The notes under the pieces are model-generated. The model did not search any database, was not told the origin of the DNA, and saw only the letters and a list, made by a program, of their open reading frames with translations. Shown here one piece after another: positions 45,417-54,727 of a stretch of 64,000 bases of DNA. Source of the DNA: Teredinibacter turnerae T7901 (lineage in GTDB: Bacteria; Pseudomonadota; Gammaproteobacteria; Pseudomonadales; Cellvibrionaceae); assembly GCF_000023025.1 (NCBI RefSeq), contig NC_012997.1, forward strand, positions 4,275,125 through 4,339,124. Direction: 5' to 3'. The position numbers and the translations under genes are program-made. Position 1 is the stretch's first letter, and each line of letters opens with the position of its first letter.

Positions 45417-46622
45417 TTACACGGTCAGCTCGCCGCTCATAAGTTTGGGTAGCAGCAGGTCGCGTGCTTGGGCGAGTTTCATATTCTGGATGCTCAAATT
45501 ATCAATCTGGCTGAACACATCTTTAACTTGTTCTGTAAACTCATCGCGCAAACTTGATGAAGGAACTAAGAAAGGAATATTTTTAAACGTATCAACGACA
45601 ATCGCATCGAAAACAGCGCCACTAGCTCTCGCTTTAAACTGCTCTATTGATGCTTTAAGAGAACTGTATAAAAACTCCTGAGATATTTCGCCTTTAGTAA
45701 CTAGTGCATAACAAGACTGATTCATAGCCATTGGTCGCTGAGCAAAAGAGAGCTTGCCTACTGTGCCTCTAGCGGTAATAAATACTGTGTATTTTGGATA
45801 AAGGCGACCGTTACACTTCGACAGGCCCAAATCAGTAATTGTCTTTTCGGTGTTGTATGTAAAAAGACCTTTGGCATCTTTGGGTGTGAAGAAAGGAATT
45901 TCACCATCCCAGAACTCAGTAACCTTCGTTTTTGGAGTGCCACCACTTAGAACATCCATAACTTTATCTGCGGTAGTTTTATCCCACCCCTCCGGCACAC
46001 CATCGATAGTCTTAACTTGCTCATGACCGGGGAAGCGCAGGTGAACAAACCATTCCTGATACAGCAGGCGAGCGGATTCTTCCAGCAACTGAATACGGCG
46101 GCGGTTGTTTTCGATGAGGTCGTCGTAGGACGCTAAAATTTCGACTATTCTCTGTTGATGATGCAAGTCTGGAGCTGATATTTGAAAATCAGGAAAATCC
46201 TTTATCGGAAGCCTATTTACAGTCGCACCAATAATCACCTTGGTATCAGCATAAGCTCGCCATAATGGAGAAAGAAAATAATATAAAAGATATCTTGGAA
46301 CTAACTTACCTTCATCAACTCTGACGAGTCCCATCCGGCGCCCAAGACACCCGTCAAATCCTTCCGGAATAATCGCGTAACGATGTAATGTAGCCTCATA
46401 AGAAAAAACTACATCGTTCTTTTTTGGTTTAACCCTTCTAGTCCACTTTGGAAACTCCTCATCCGAAATAAACTTAGGGTCGGACAAATCCAGAGAACCA
46501 TTCTCAGAAACATTCTTGATACCAAGAAAGCTGTGTCCAGATTCTGAATCTTTTGGTGTTGCATGTGGGCCATCAAAGACTGTGCAAGCAAAATCCTTTA
46601 GAGACGCTGTTATCCAACTCAT
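45417..46622 (-). CDS. hsdS: type I restriction enzyme specificity subunit S
   Basis: 401 residues with two target-recognition domains (about 1-160 and 205-360) separated and followed by the helical conserved regions (QQRIVEILASYDDLIENNRRRIQLLEESARLLYQEW and LSIQNMKLAQARDLLLPKLMSGEL-like ends). It defines the DNA sequence recognised by the HsdRMS complex. It overlaps hsdM by four bases (ATGA), indicating translational coupling. The recognition sequence cannot be deduced here. Confidence 0.93.
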   Translation of the reverse strand: MSWITASLKDFACTVFDGPHATPKDSESGHSFLGIKNVSENGSLDLSDPKFISDEEFPKWTRRVKPKKNDVVFSYEATLHRYAIIPEGFDGCLGRRMGLVRVDEGKLVPRYLLYYFLSPLWRAYADTKVIIGATVNRLPIKDFPDFQISAPDLHHQQRIVEILASYDDLIENNRRRIQLLEESARLLYQEWFVHLRFPGHEQVKTIDGVPEGWDKTTADKVMDVLSGGTPKTKVTEFWDGEIPFFTPKDAKGLFTYNTEKTITDLGLSKCNGRLYPKYTVFITARGTVGKLSFAQRPMAMNQSCYALVTKGEISQEFLYSSLKASIEQFKARASGAVFDAIVVDTFKNIPFLVPSSSLRDEFTEQVKDVFSQIDNLSIQNMKLAQARDLLLPKLMSGELTV

Positions 46623-48769
46623 ACCCCCAACTCCTCAAAGTTACGGGCAATTTTTGCGGCTAGCTCTATGGCCTCAGAATTCAAACCTTGCAGTTCAATA
46701 TGAATATCGCGCAGGGCTTCCTCAAAATCGAAGTCTTCATCCACTTCTTCTGGCGCTACACCCACATAGCGGCCCGGCGTTAGGCTCCAGTCGGCGGCTT
46801 CAATGTCTTTAATATCCACCAACTTGACTAGACCTTCGACATCGCAGAGCTTGCCTTCAGGGAAGCGGCTTAACAGCCAATGGGCTTGCTTGTAGAAGTA
46901 GCGTACTTGTTTGAGTTGTTCCACGGCCAGCTTTCGGGCCTCATCGGCAGTTTTCCTCAAATTGCTACGACCTCGACCATTGAGCAGCGTGTTATCCCAG
47001 AGTTCGCTATCCTTCGCATTGTTCGCTTCGGCCAGTTCAATCACACGGGTTGCCAGCTTATAGGCCAGGTCGATTTCTTTAATCAGGTTGCGGCTTTGTT
47101 CAGCGACCTGATGCAGGCCATCTGTTCTTTCGATAAAGGTTTTGATTCCTTTGACTGAGCGAAGCGGTTTCTTTTCCCATTCTGTACCTAAATCGTAAGC
47201 AACGTCATCAAATTCTTTCCAGCTTCCCTCGACCAGTGTCAAAGCAGCCGCAAAATCAGCAAAAGTGTCGGCCTCAACGCCTTCTTTTTTCAGTTGCTGC
47301 ATAAATGGCTGGGTGGCGATTTTGATTTTTGTCAATTGAGCAATCACTTCTGCTACAGGCTCATAATCGTCTTCCGGCCATTGGTGGCAGTGCTCTGCTT
47401 CCCGTAATGCGCGGGTAACATATTCTTGGAGAAGTGCGATAAAACGCGCGCCTTCACCACGGTAGAGCCAAACCACGGCGGTCAGGTTCTGCTGCTGCTC
47501 GGGGCTGAAGTCGTAAATCTTGCGGGTAACTTTGCGGTAGACGTTGCGGGCATCCAGCATTAGCACCTTGTCCTTCAGATATGCTGGCTTGTTTTTATTT
47601 AAAAACCACAGCTGGCACGGCACGGTGCGTGTGTAGAAAAAATTGCCCCGAATATCGACCATGATGTCCACATGACCGGTTTTGACTAATTGCTCGCGCA
47701 CCTTGGCTTCGTCACGCCCGGCACTGGAAGCCTGGGATGACATAACAAAACCAGCCCGGCCGGTGTCGTTGAGATAGCTATAGAAATACTGAATCCACAG
47801 GTAGTTGGCATTACTGACTTTCTTGTTTTTGTTCACGCCCGGCAAACCGAAAGGCAGGCGGCGCTTGTCGGCTTTGATTTTTTCTGCATCAACCTCATCC
47901 ACATTAAAGGGTGGGTTCGCCATCACGTAATCAGCAGTACCGAATAGACCTTCATGTGGCTCTTGCGCAAATGTGTAATACGTTATGGCTGCCTCACCGC
48001 CTTCTACATTGCCTTCCAGACCATGAACTGCCAGGTTCATTTTGGCCAGACGGGTGGTAACGCGGTTCTTCTCATGCCCATAAAAGGTGAGCTCGTGCGG
48101 ATCTTGCGCATGGCGCTCCATAAAGTGGGCGCTCTGTACGAACATGCCGCCGGAACCGCAAGCCGGGTCAAAAATTTTGCCGTGGTCTGGCTCCAGCACA
48201 TTCACAATCAACTGCACCAACGAGACTGGGGTGAAAAATTCACCGCCATCGTGGGCGCCCTGATCGGCAAATTGGGTGAGAAAGTATTCGTAGATACGAC
48301 CAAAGATATCGCCAGTCGCCTTTTTTAACTCATCCGGGTTCAAAGTTCGCAGCAACATGCCCAGGACATCGTTGGGAATATTGTTGTATTCCTGCTTCGG
48401 CAGCTGGTTGCGAAGGTTGGTGTAATCGGCCTCGATGGAGTCCATCGCATGAATGATGGCTTCGGCCCGATTGTCCGCATCGGTAAGGGCAATCAAGTAA
48501 TCAAACTGTGCTTCGGGCTTTAGATAGATAGCGCTCTTTTTAGAGAAGTCTTCTTTAGTGAGCTCGCGGGTCTTGCCACTACGACTGGGCAGGGTGGCGA
48601 CAATATCGTCTTTTACCGAGAGAAATCGGCTATAAGCGTGGCGCAGAAAGATCAGCCCCATTACTGGCAAAAAGTATTCGTTACTGGCTAGCTCGGAGTT
48701 AGCGCGTAGGGTATCCGCCGATTTCCACAGGCGTTTTTCAATTGCTTCGATGTTTTCCAGTTGTGCCAT
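46619..48769 (-). CDS. hsdM: type I DNA adenine methyltransferase subunit M
   Basis: 716 residues, longer than the typical ~500. HsdM N-terminal helical domain (about 5-140), then the N6-adenine methylase core with FDPACGSGGMFVQS (AdoMet motif I) and VMANPPFNVDE (motif IV NPPF). The extra length is in the C-terminal third, a helical region with acidic DEDFDFEEALRDI. It protects host DNA and is required for restriction. It lies 12 bases after a small HTH gene. Confidence 0.94.
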   Translation of the reverse strand: MAQLENIEAIEKRLWKSADTLRANSELASNEYFLPVMGLIFLRHAYSRFLSVKDDIVATLPSRSGKTRELTKEDFSKKSAIYLKPEAQFDYLIALTDADNRAEAIIHAMDSIEADYTNLRNQLPKQEYNNIPNDVLGMLLRTLNPDELKKATGDIFGRIYEYFLTQFADQGAHDGGEFFTPVSLVQLIVNVLEPDHGKIFDPACGSGGMFVQSAHFMERHAQDPHELTFYGHEKNRVTTRLAKMNLAVHGLEGNVEGGEAAITYYTFAQEPHEGLFGTADYVMANPPFNVDEVDAEKIKADKRRLPFGLPGVNKNKKVSNANYLWIQYFYSYLNDTGRAGFVMSSQASSAGRDEAKVREQLVKTGHVDIMVDIRGNFFYTRTVPCQLWFLNKNKPAYLKDKVLMLDARNVYRKVTRKIYDFSPEQQQNLTAVVWLYRGEGARFIALLQEYVTRALREAEHCHQWPEDDYEPVAEVIAQLTKIKIATQPFMQQLKKEGVEADTFADFAAALTLVEGSWKEFDDVAYDLGTEWEKKPLRSVKGIKTFIERTDGLHQVAEQSRNLIKEIDLAYKLATRVIELAEANNAKDSELWDNTLLNGRGRSNLRKTADEARKLAVEQLKQVRYFYKQAHWLLSRFPEGKLCDVEGLVKLVDIKDIEAADWSLTPGRYVGVAPEEVDEDFDFEEALRDIHIELQGLNSEAIELAAKIARNFEELGV

Positions 48770-48781
48770 GAGGCCGAATTC

Positions 48782-49006
48782 CTAGTTATCTTCTGAATTA
48801 CTGATTGCTGATGTCATTGCTTCGCTGAAACTGCCGCGGTTGTGCCGGGCTGCAATATATTGCTCCAACTCGCTCTGTTTAAATCGCCAGGAGTTACCCA
48901 CTTTAAAGCCCGGTAGGTCACCGCTTGCGGCCAGGCGATATATGGTCCGCTCATTCACCTTGAGGTAATCGGCCACGTCTTTGATGGTCAGTATGGGGTC
49001 ACTCAT
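48782..49006 (-). CDS. excisionase-family helix-turn-helix protein
   Basis: 74 residues: a MerR/excisionase-type (HTH_17) domain with ILTIKDVADYLKVNERTIYRLAASGDLPGFKVGNSWRFKQ. Such genes often lead restriction or mobile-element operons and may regulate them. It is the first gene of the hsd operon, 12 bases before hsdM. Its target is unknown. Confidence 0.85.
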   Translation of the reverse strand: MSDPILTIKDVADYLKVNERTIYRLAASGDLPGFKVGNSWRFKQSELEQYIAARHNRGSFSEAMTSAISNSEDN

Positions 49007-49103
49007 GAGGAGATTGCTCAGCTATATCGGAGGTGTCGAAAAAGTACAAGGATGTCAATATAAAGAATCTGGAAGGGAGATCAAGCAAGAACGGTTTTCG
49101 GGC

Positions 49104-49655
49104 TTATTGATCGCCAAACAAGCGCTGGTAGTCGGCCTTGAAGTTGGCAGGCATGTCTGAAAAGTATTTCCAGTATTCGATCAGACCATTGATGGTAAGC
49201 ATGTCTGTATGGCCGCAGTCCAGCATGATTTTGAGCAATTCTAAGGTAGGCATGACTCTAGCTTCGAAGGCTATAGCCAGCTTGGTCATATCCTGATCGT
49301 CCGTCACGACCGGAACACCCAATTCCAATGCATAGGCGATGTACCAGGTGTCTACACGAGATGGGCCGGGCAATTCGGTTTGCACATGATCCCAGACGTA
49401 TTCGAAGGTTTGCTGAATCGATTTCTTTTGCTTCCTGCCGATTTGGGGGAAGTGTTTGCGATTCTCGGAGAATTCCTCGTCATCCACCCAGGGGAACTTA
49501 CTTTGAAGTTTTCTGGTACCGAGCTCGTCATTCAGTTCAGGCAGGATGTACAGGCAATATTCGTTGTCACCAAAGGGCACAAACAGTAAGGGGCTTATAG
49601 TTTTGGCCAACCTTAGGTAGGCGTTGGTATCAACGAGGATTTTCGATTGCGGCAT
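49104..49655 (-). CDS. PIN-domain protein, probable toxin nuclease
   Basis: 183 residues. The N-terminal KILVDTNAYLRLA carries the first acidic residue of a PIN nuclease, and SRVDTWYIAYALELGVPVVTDDQDM carries the later Asp cluster. The fold is that of a VapC-like RNase. It starts on the base where the upstream XRE-ImmA/IrrE gene stops (TGATG), so they are one unit. XRE-ImmA proteins can act as antitoxins or regulators, so a toxin-antitoxin or abortive-infection pair is likely (inference). Confidence 0.75.
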   Translation of the reverse strand: MPQSKILVDTNAYLRLAKTISPLLFVPFGDNEYCLYILPELNDELGTRKLQSKFPWVDDEEFSENRKHFPQIGRKQKKSIQQTFEYVWDHVQTELPGPSRVDTWYIAYALELGVPVVTDDQDMTKLAIAFEARVMPTLELLKIMLDCGHTDMLTINGLIEYWKYFSDMPANFKADYQRLFGDQ

Positions 49656-50800
49656 CAGGTCAGCTCTGCGTGGATACTCCGTGCATCGAGGAGTGGCATA
49701 TCCATCACAGTTTGAACGTATCCAGACCCTTTATCGTGCTCTTTCAGATATTTTCGGAGCAGGTCGAAGAAAGGAGTTTCGAAAGCGCCTTCTACTTTTT
49801 CAATGTAGTCTCGGGCGCTTGGGTGACCGTGTTCGTCCAGCTCGGAATTGCCAAACAGGGCTTCGCTGAGGTTCTTGTACTTCTTATTGAAGTTGGTCAC
49901 CGCACCGGGGAAAGCCGATTTACTGGGTTGTATTTGAGGCTGCCCTGTGGACACGGCATATTTATTCACTTGCCCAATCACTGTCCAAGGCGAGATTGTT
50001 AACTGATCAGCCAAGCCGATGACATGTGTAATTTTGGCCGCAGGAAAGACTTGCGACATGATTGAGGCGTATGCCTGCTTCGCCAACTCGTGCGGATAAA
50101 GCAAGCTCGCGGCAAAAGCATCGGCGAAGTCTTCCGCATCATCACCCTCAAGGCTTGGCGAAAGACAGTGCCCCAACTCATGTGCCATCCAGAATTTGAA
50201 GTCATGGATATTGGTATCCAGATTCAGGTAAACCCATGTGCTGCCCGAGTCAGGAAGGTGTATGTGCACTGCATTTTCATGACGCTGCTTTGCCCCCCAC
50301 ATAACTGGGACCACAACGGCCTGTAGTTCGCTGAAGCGGCGAATCAAATGCGTGAAATCCACACACTCCACCGGGCCAAGGTTAATATCTTCTCTTACTT
50401 TCGCTGTTACCGTTCGAAGATAGTCATAATCACAGCTCGGCGACTTGAGTACCGGCGGCATTTCAAAGGTGTCAAACGGCAGATAGGGCACGAGGTGACG
50501 TAAAAAGCGACCAATCTCTTGCGCTTTTTCGATATGGTGGTCCTTGGTTTTGGTGCCGCGCATTTTGCGGAATGCCACTTTGGGGGCATGCGGATCTTCC
50601 TTGACGACCAAATCATCAAAAGCAAGATTGAGCAACTTGCCTAACTGAAGTAGTTTGTTGGGTCGAGGAAAAGACTTGTGCAAAAGCCACTGGGAAACGG
50701 CTTCTTTGGTTACGCCCAAAGCATCAGCGACGGCTGTTTGGGTTAACCCTGCCTTATCGATCGCTTGCTGTGCCTTGGCTGTATTAAGTCTCTTTTGCAT
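49655..50800 (-). CDS. XRE HTH-ImmA/IrrE zinc peptidase, possible antitoxin
   Basis: 381 residues from ATG 50800. An in-frame TTG 24 bases further upstream overlaps the probable promoter and is unlikely. N-terminal XRE domain (about 5-60: AGLTQTAVADALGVTKEAVSQW), then a COG2856 ImmA/IrrE domain with the zinc motif MAHELGHCLS and DAFAASLLYP. Family members are repressors or proteases that cleave a partner repressor. Paired with a PIN protein downstream. A strong promoter places the transcription start near the ATG, suggesting a leaderless mRNA. Confidence 0.82.
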   Translation of the reverse strand: MQKRLNTAKAQQAIDKAGLTQTAVADALGVTKEAVSQWLLHKSFPRPNKLLQLGKLLNLAFDDLVVKEDPHAPKVAFRKMRGTKTKDHHIEKAQEIGRFLRHLVPYLPFDTFEMPPVLKSPSCDYDYLRTVTAKVREDINLGPVECVDFTHLIRRFSELQAVVVPVMWGAKQRHENAVHIHLPDSGSTWVYLNLDTNIHDFKFWMAHELGHCLSPSLEGDDAEDFADAFAASLLYPHELAKQAYASIMSQVFPAAKITHVIGLADQLTISPWTVIGQVNKYAVSTGQPQIQPSKSAFPGAVTNFNKKYKNLSEALFGNSELDEHGHPSARDYIEKVEGAFETPFFDLLRKYLKEHDKGSGYVQTVMDMPLLDARSIHAELT

Positions 50801-50806
50801 GCGCGA

Positions 50807-50834
50807 AGTATATGTAGAAGTCAAGTTTTGTCAA
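50807..50834 (-). promoter_or_regulatory. sigma-70 promoter of the XRE-ImmA/PIN unit with operator-like direct repeats
   Basis: On the minus strand TTGACA (50834-50829), 16 bases, TATACT (50812-50807), ending six bases before the ATG. The -35 is inside two direct repeats of AAACTTGAC with a 10-bp period, a likely site for the XRE protein itself. Confidence 0.7.
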
Positions 50835-50920
50835 GTTTAAACCTCGCATAATGGCCTTCTTTTAACTTCTCAGAATACCTATCAAGAAGGGTCGGTTAAC
50901 CACATACTTCAGCCCATTGG

Positions 50921-51365
50921 TTAGGCTATCTCACTGATTTTAAATGAAATAAATTGTTTAAATCTTGACCTGCCATCTATACTGTCATCAATTCGATAGT
51001 CAAGCTCGCCAGTCTTCATAGCCAATATAATCTGGACTATTGAAAATCCTTGGCGCTGAACACCCGCCATAGATACAGTACTCGAAGGAGGCTCTGACTT
51101 GCGAGCATTGCTCCGCAGCACACTGATCATCTCCAGGCAGCCTAGTTTATCGACAACCCAATCGCGATTCAGGCTATCTGTTTCTGTACTGTTAGGATAG
51201 CTCCTGCGCCCCAGGAGCTGTTTGAGTTCACTAATACTTGCCCCAATTAATACATCCGCAAGAATTACTTCGTTTTTTCAAGCAGATCTGATGATCTCCC
51301 TGGTGACAAGGTTTAGCGCAACAGAACTCGATAATGACACCTTCTTCCCACAAATCAGCGGACAT
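50921..51365 (-). pseudogene. remnant fused from the start of a second tns gene and the end of a tniQ/tnsD-like gene
   Basis: An ATG at 51365 has a perfect ribosome site (GGAGGTGA, 51379-51372) and opens MSADLWEEGVIIEF, resembling the N terminus of Tn7-type TnsB-like transposases. That frame ends soon after. A different frame from about 51281 to 50921 reads ADVLIGASISELKQLLG... MAGVQRQGFSIVQIILAMKT..., which reminds me of a TniQ/TnsD C-terminal helix-turn-helix. Stops and frame changes lie between. I read it as an internal deletion derivative of a Tn7-like transposition operon, but each fragment is short and recognition is weak. Confidence 0.4.
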
Positions 51366-51981
51366 TGAATCTCACCTCCGTCGACATTGTCCGTTCTTCC
51401 GAGCGTATATCAAACGTTGAGAACTCTAATGCTAGCTAAGATAAATTTCTCTCAGGCTTACCTTAGCTCCGAGCTTCGCAATTAAGCGGGATAGCGGCAT
51501 CGCCAAACTTATGAGTTCAGCGCACCGGTGAAGATTCCGTACACCCAAGGTGGGACGCTCTTTGTATTGATAAAGCTTTTCGCAGTTTGATATTAGTGGT
51601 TGGTAGATCGCTGTTTCATCAACCAGCAAAAAACTTGTACCAGTATTTTCTAGCGAATCTTCGAAACCTGTGAAAAGTTCTTGGTAATGCTCACTCTTGG
51701 ATCGCTCAGATGGTTTCACCTCGACATATTTTCGGCCACCAGAAAGGTATCGCACTTCAAAATCCGGCGTGTAGGTACGTAGTTCAGCTCCAACGAAAAC
51801 CGTAAGTGTTCTAGGATGTGGAAAATATTCTTCTATCTCGGGTCAAATTCGAGATAGAGGAATATTTTGATTTCAGAATGGATTCTACGAGGATGGATTT
51901 TCCGCCATTCGCCTTAACCGGAGGAAACCGAACGATGTTTTTGACAGCAGATCTTTTGAGCTTGCGGGCTGGGGCGTTCAT
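51355..51981 (-). pseudogene. broken tnsA-like endonuclease gene (Tn7-like remnant)
   Basis: Joining three reading frames gives a TnsA-type protein: MNAPARKLKRSAVKNIVRF... (51981 to about 51878), then LYLEFDP in a second frame, then IEEYFPHP...RTYTPDFEVRYLSGG and YVEVKPSERSKSEHYQE in a third. The restriction-like core Asp of PDF and EVK of VEVKP is visible. An in-frame TAG (51434-51432) breaks the C-terminal part, which then reads on to a TGA at 51355. So two frameshifts and one nonsense change inactivate it. TnsA cuts the 5' ends in Tn7 transposition. It lies between the toxin-antitoxin-like genes and parE. Confidence 0.65.
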
Positions 51982-52097
51982 GTAAAGGCGTATCCAAAGC
52001 ACCCTTGCTCAAACTATACGCCACTGCATAAAGTTTCCCTAAAATTATTTGTAAGTTAGTCCTATCCATTTATAGATTTTCCCTGCAATTTACAGCA

Positions 52098-53984
52098 CTA
52101 CCCCACTTCCGCCATATCCCCCTTGGTCTCCAACCATTCTTTACGATCGCCGGAGCGTTTTTTTGCGAGGAGCATATCCATTATTTGGTGGGTGTCGTCG
52201 CCGGGTTCTATTACCAGTTGAACCAGGCGGCGGGTATCGACGGCCATGGTGGTTTCGCGCAGTTGCATGGGGTTCATTTCGCCCAGACCTTTAAAGCGCT
52301 GTACGTTAACTTTGCCTTTTTTCTTTTCGGCGGCGATGCGGTCGAGAATGCCTTGTTTTTCGCTTTCGTCGAGTGCGTAGTAAACATCCTGGCCTATATC
52401 GATACGGAACAATGGTGGCATCGCGACGAATACGTGGCCAGCTTTAACCAGCGCAGGAAAGTGGCGAACGAACAAGGCACACAGCAAGGTGGCAATGTGC
52501 AAGCCGTCTGAGTCGGCATCCGCAAGAATACAAACTTTGTGGTAACGCAGATTTTCCAGGTTGTCGGAACCCGGATCGATACCCAGTGCAACGGAAATAT
52601 CGTGCACTTCCTGGGACGCCAGTACCTCGGCGCTATCGACTTCCCAGGTGTTAAGAATTTTTCCGCGCAACGGCATAATGGCTTGATTTACGCGGTCTCG
52701 CGCTTGCTTGGCGGAACCGCCAGCGGAGTCACCTTCCACTAAAAACAACTCACCTGCGGCTGGATCGTCCGAAGAGCAGTCGGCGAGCTTGCCTGGCAGC
52801 GCGGGGCCTGCGGTTACTTTTTTGCGCGCGATTTTTTTGCTGGAGCGAACCCGTTTTTGTGCGTTGCTGATGCAGTAGTCCGCCAGTTTATCGCCGTCGT
52901 CGGTGTTTTGGTTCAGCCATAGGCTAAATGCATCTTTCGCCACACCCGAAACAAACGCCGCCGCTTCGCGCGATGACAAGCGCTCTTTGGTTTGCCCTGA
53001 GAACTGAGGGTCTGCTAGTTTGGAGGACAACACAAAACAGCAATTTGCCCAGATATCATCCGGCGCCAGCTTTACGCCACGCGGAATTAAATTGCGGATC
53101 TCGCAGTATTCGCGCATGGCCTCCATAAGCCCGGTACGCAACCCGTTTACGTGGGTGCCGCCCTGCGCGGTGGGAATAAGGTTAACGTAGCTTTCCTGCG
53201 TAATCTCACCGCCTTCGGGTAGCCATTGCACGGCCCAGTCTGCGGCTTCGGTTGCGGCACTGAAGCTGCCAACAAAAGGTTCGGCCGGCAGGGTTTCCCA
53301 CCCTTGCGTTGCGGCAGTCAGGTAGTCACGCAGGCCGTCTTCGTAATACCAGGTATCGGTTTCGCCGGATTGCTCATCCGTAAAGACCACTTCCAGACCA
53401 GGGCAGAGCACCGCTTTTGCACGCAATACATGGCGCAAACGCGAAACAGAGAACTTGGGAGAATCGAAATATTTTGGGTCTGGCAAAAAGCGCACGCTGG
53501 TGCCTGTGTTGCGTTTGCCGCAGGTATCCACCACATGCAAATCGACGGATTTATCGCCACTTTGAAACCCTATGCGATACACCTGGCCGTCGCGCTTGAT
53601 CGTCACTTCCAGAATTTTTGACAGGGCATTAACAACTGACACCCCAACACCGTGCAGTCCACCGGAAAACTGGTAATTTTTGTTGGAAAATTTACCGCCC
53701 GCATGCAGCGTGGAAAGAATAACTTCTACCCCCGGTTTGTTTTGTTCGGGGTGTAAATCCACGGGCATGCCGCGACCGTCGTCGGCGACACTAATGGAGT
53801 TATCCTTGTGCAGGGTGACTTGAATTTTTCGGGCAAAGCCAGCCAGCGCTTCGTCGACACTGTTGTCGATAACTTCCTGTGCCAAGTGATTCGGGCGGTT
53901 GGTATCGGTATACATGCCCGGTCGTTTTTTGACCGGGTCTAAGCCCGTGAGAACTTCAATATCTTCTGCGGTGTAATTTGCCAT
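52098..53984 (-). CDS. parE: DNA topoisomerase IV subunit B
   Basis: 628 residues, the normal ParE length. GHKL ATPase domain with YQFSGGLHGVGVSVVNALS and DNSVDEALAG, a transducer domain, then a TOPRIM domain with VEGDSAGGSAKQARDR and DADSDG. It decatenates sister chromosomes with ParC, encoded elsewhere. It is the last gene of the cpdA-yqiA-parE order, 74 bases after yqiA. The accessory island ends 100 bases beyond its 3' end. Confidence 0.97.
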   Translation of the reverse strand: MANYTAEDIEVLTGLDPVKKRPGMYTDTNRPNHLAQEVIDNSVDEALAGFARKIQVTLHKDNSISVADDGRGMPVDLHPEQNKPGVEVILSTLHAGGKFSNKNYQFSGGLHGVGVSVVNALSKILEVTIKRDGQVYRIGFQSGDKSVDLHVVDTCGKRNTGTSVRFLPDPKYFDSPKFSVSRLRHVLRAKAVLCPGLEVVFTDEQSGETDTWYYEDGLRDYLTAATQGWETLPAEPFVGSFSAATEAADWAVQWLPEGGEITQESYVNLIPTAQGGTHVNGLRTGLMEAMREYCEIRNLIPRGVKLAPDDIWANCCFVLSSKLADPQFSGQTKERLSSREAAAFVSGVAKDAFSLWLNQNTDDGDKLADYCISNAQKRVRSSKKIARKKVTAGPALPGKLADCSSDDPAAGELFLVEGDSAGGSAKQARDRVNQAIMPLRGKILNTWEVDSAEVLASQEVHDISVALGIDPGSDNLENLRYHKVCILADADSDGLHIATLLCALFVRHFPALVKAGHVFVAMPPLFRIDIGQDVYYALDESEKQGILDRIAAEKKKGKVNVQRFKGLGEMNPMQLRETTMAVDTRRLVQLVIEPGDDTHQIMDMLLAKKRSGDRKEWLETKGDMAEVG

Positions 53985-54058
53985 GGTTCGCTTACTAGAT
54001 TTCGTGGTTTTAATTATTCGCCCGAGGAGTGGCTGCCAGTAGGTGCGCTCGCCTGGGT

Positions 54059-54640
54059 TTAAGGCGTTTGCAAAAAGTTTAGTATCTCGGGCAGCCAGTT
54101 TTCGTATCCGTCAAATGTGTGACTGCCACCTTCTTCAATGGTTTGACGCGACGCGTGATACTTGGCCACGGACTGCTCATACGGCAGGGTTTCGTCACCT
54201 TTCTGGACCATTAGCCAATAGGCCTCTGGACGACGCAGGTTAGCATAATCGCAGGCCTTTAGCGCTGCTACATGGGAGCTATCCAAACGGTATTCCGCTG
54301 AGGAATAGTAGTTTTTGAGCGGCTTATCGAGCAATTCGCCAACCAGATTTTGCGGCGTTACCGCCGGATTAATCAATACCGCACGTTTTACCCGTTGACG
54401 TTCAAGCAGCCATGTCGCCCAGAAGCCGCCCAGCGAACTGCCGATCACGCCAATTTGCTCCGCAGGTAATTCTGCGGTTAGTTCATTGAGCGCTGCTGAA
54501 GCCTGCTGTGGGTAGGAAGAGAGTTCCGGGCAGAGAAATGTGATACCGGGGTGATGTTCCGCCATCCAGCTGGCGGTTACTCGTGCTTTCAGCGATTGGG
54601 GGGAACTGAGAAAACCGTGGATATAGAGCAAATACTGCAT
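54059..54640 (-). CDS. yqiA: YqiA-type alpha/beta hydrolase (esterase)
   Basis: 193 residues. Alpha/beta hydrolase fold with LLYIHGFLSSPQSLKA at the start and the nucleophile elbow GSSLGGFWATWL. The C-terminal GGSHTFDGYENWL holds the probable catalytic His. The YqiA family hydrolyses short acyl-CoA or ester substrates in vitro; the in vivo substrate is unknown. The position between cpdA and parE is conserved in gammaproteobacteria. Confidence 0.9.
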   Translation of the reverse strand: MQYLLYIHGFLSSPQSLKARVTASWMAEHHPGITFLCPELSSYPQQASAALNELTAELPAEQIGVIGSSLGGFWATWLLERQRVKRAVLINPAVTPQNLVGELLDKPLKNYYSSAEYRLDSSHVAALKACDYANLRRPEAYWLMVQKGDETLPYEQSVAKYHASRQTIEEGGSHTFDGYENWLPEILNFLQTP

Positions 54641-54727
54641 AGGGAGCGCGCTACCTCGAGTTGTTCAACGAACAATTCTAACGTAAATGACGGTTAATTA
54701 GCGCAGAGATCTGAACGGGGATTGTCA

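Noticed and set aside
51811-52002. Apparent small gene of 63 codons on the minus strand
   Set aside because: It is the frame-shifted 5' part of the tnsA-like pseudogene, not an independent gene.
38663-52097. CRISPR array or complete insertion sequence in the accessory region
   Set aside because: No regularly spaced repeats, and no intact transposase with terminal repeats was seen; only Tn7-like fragments.
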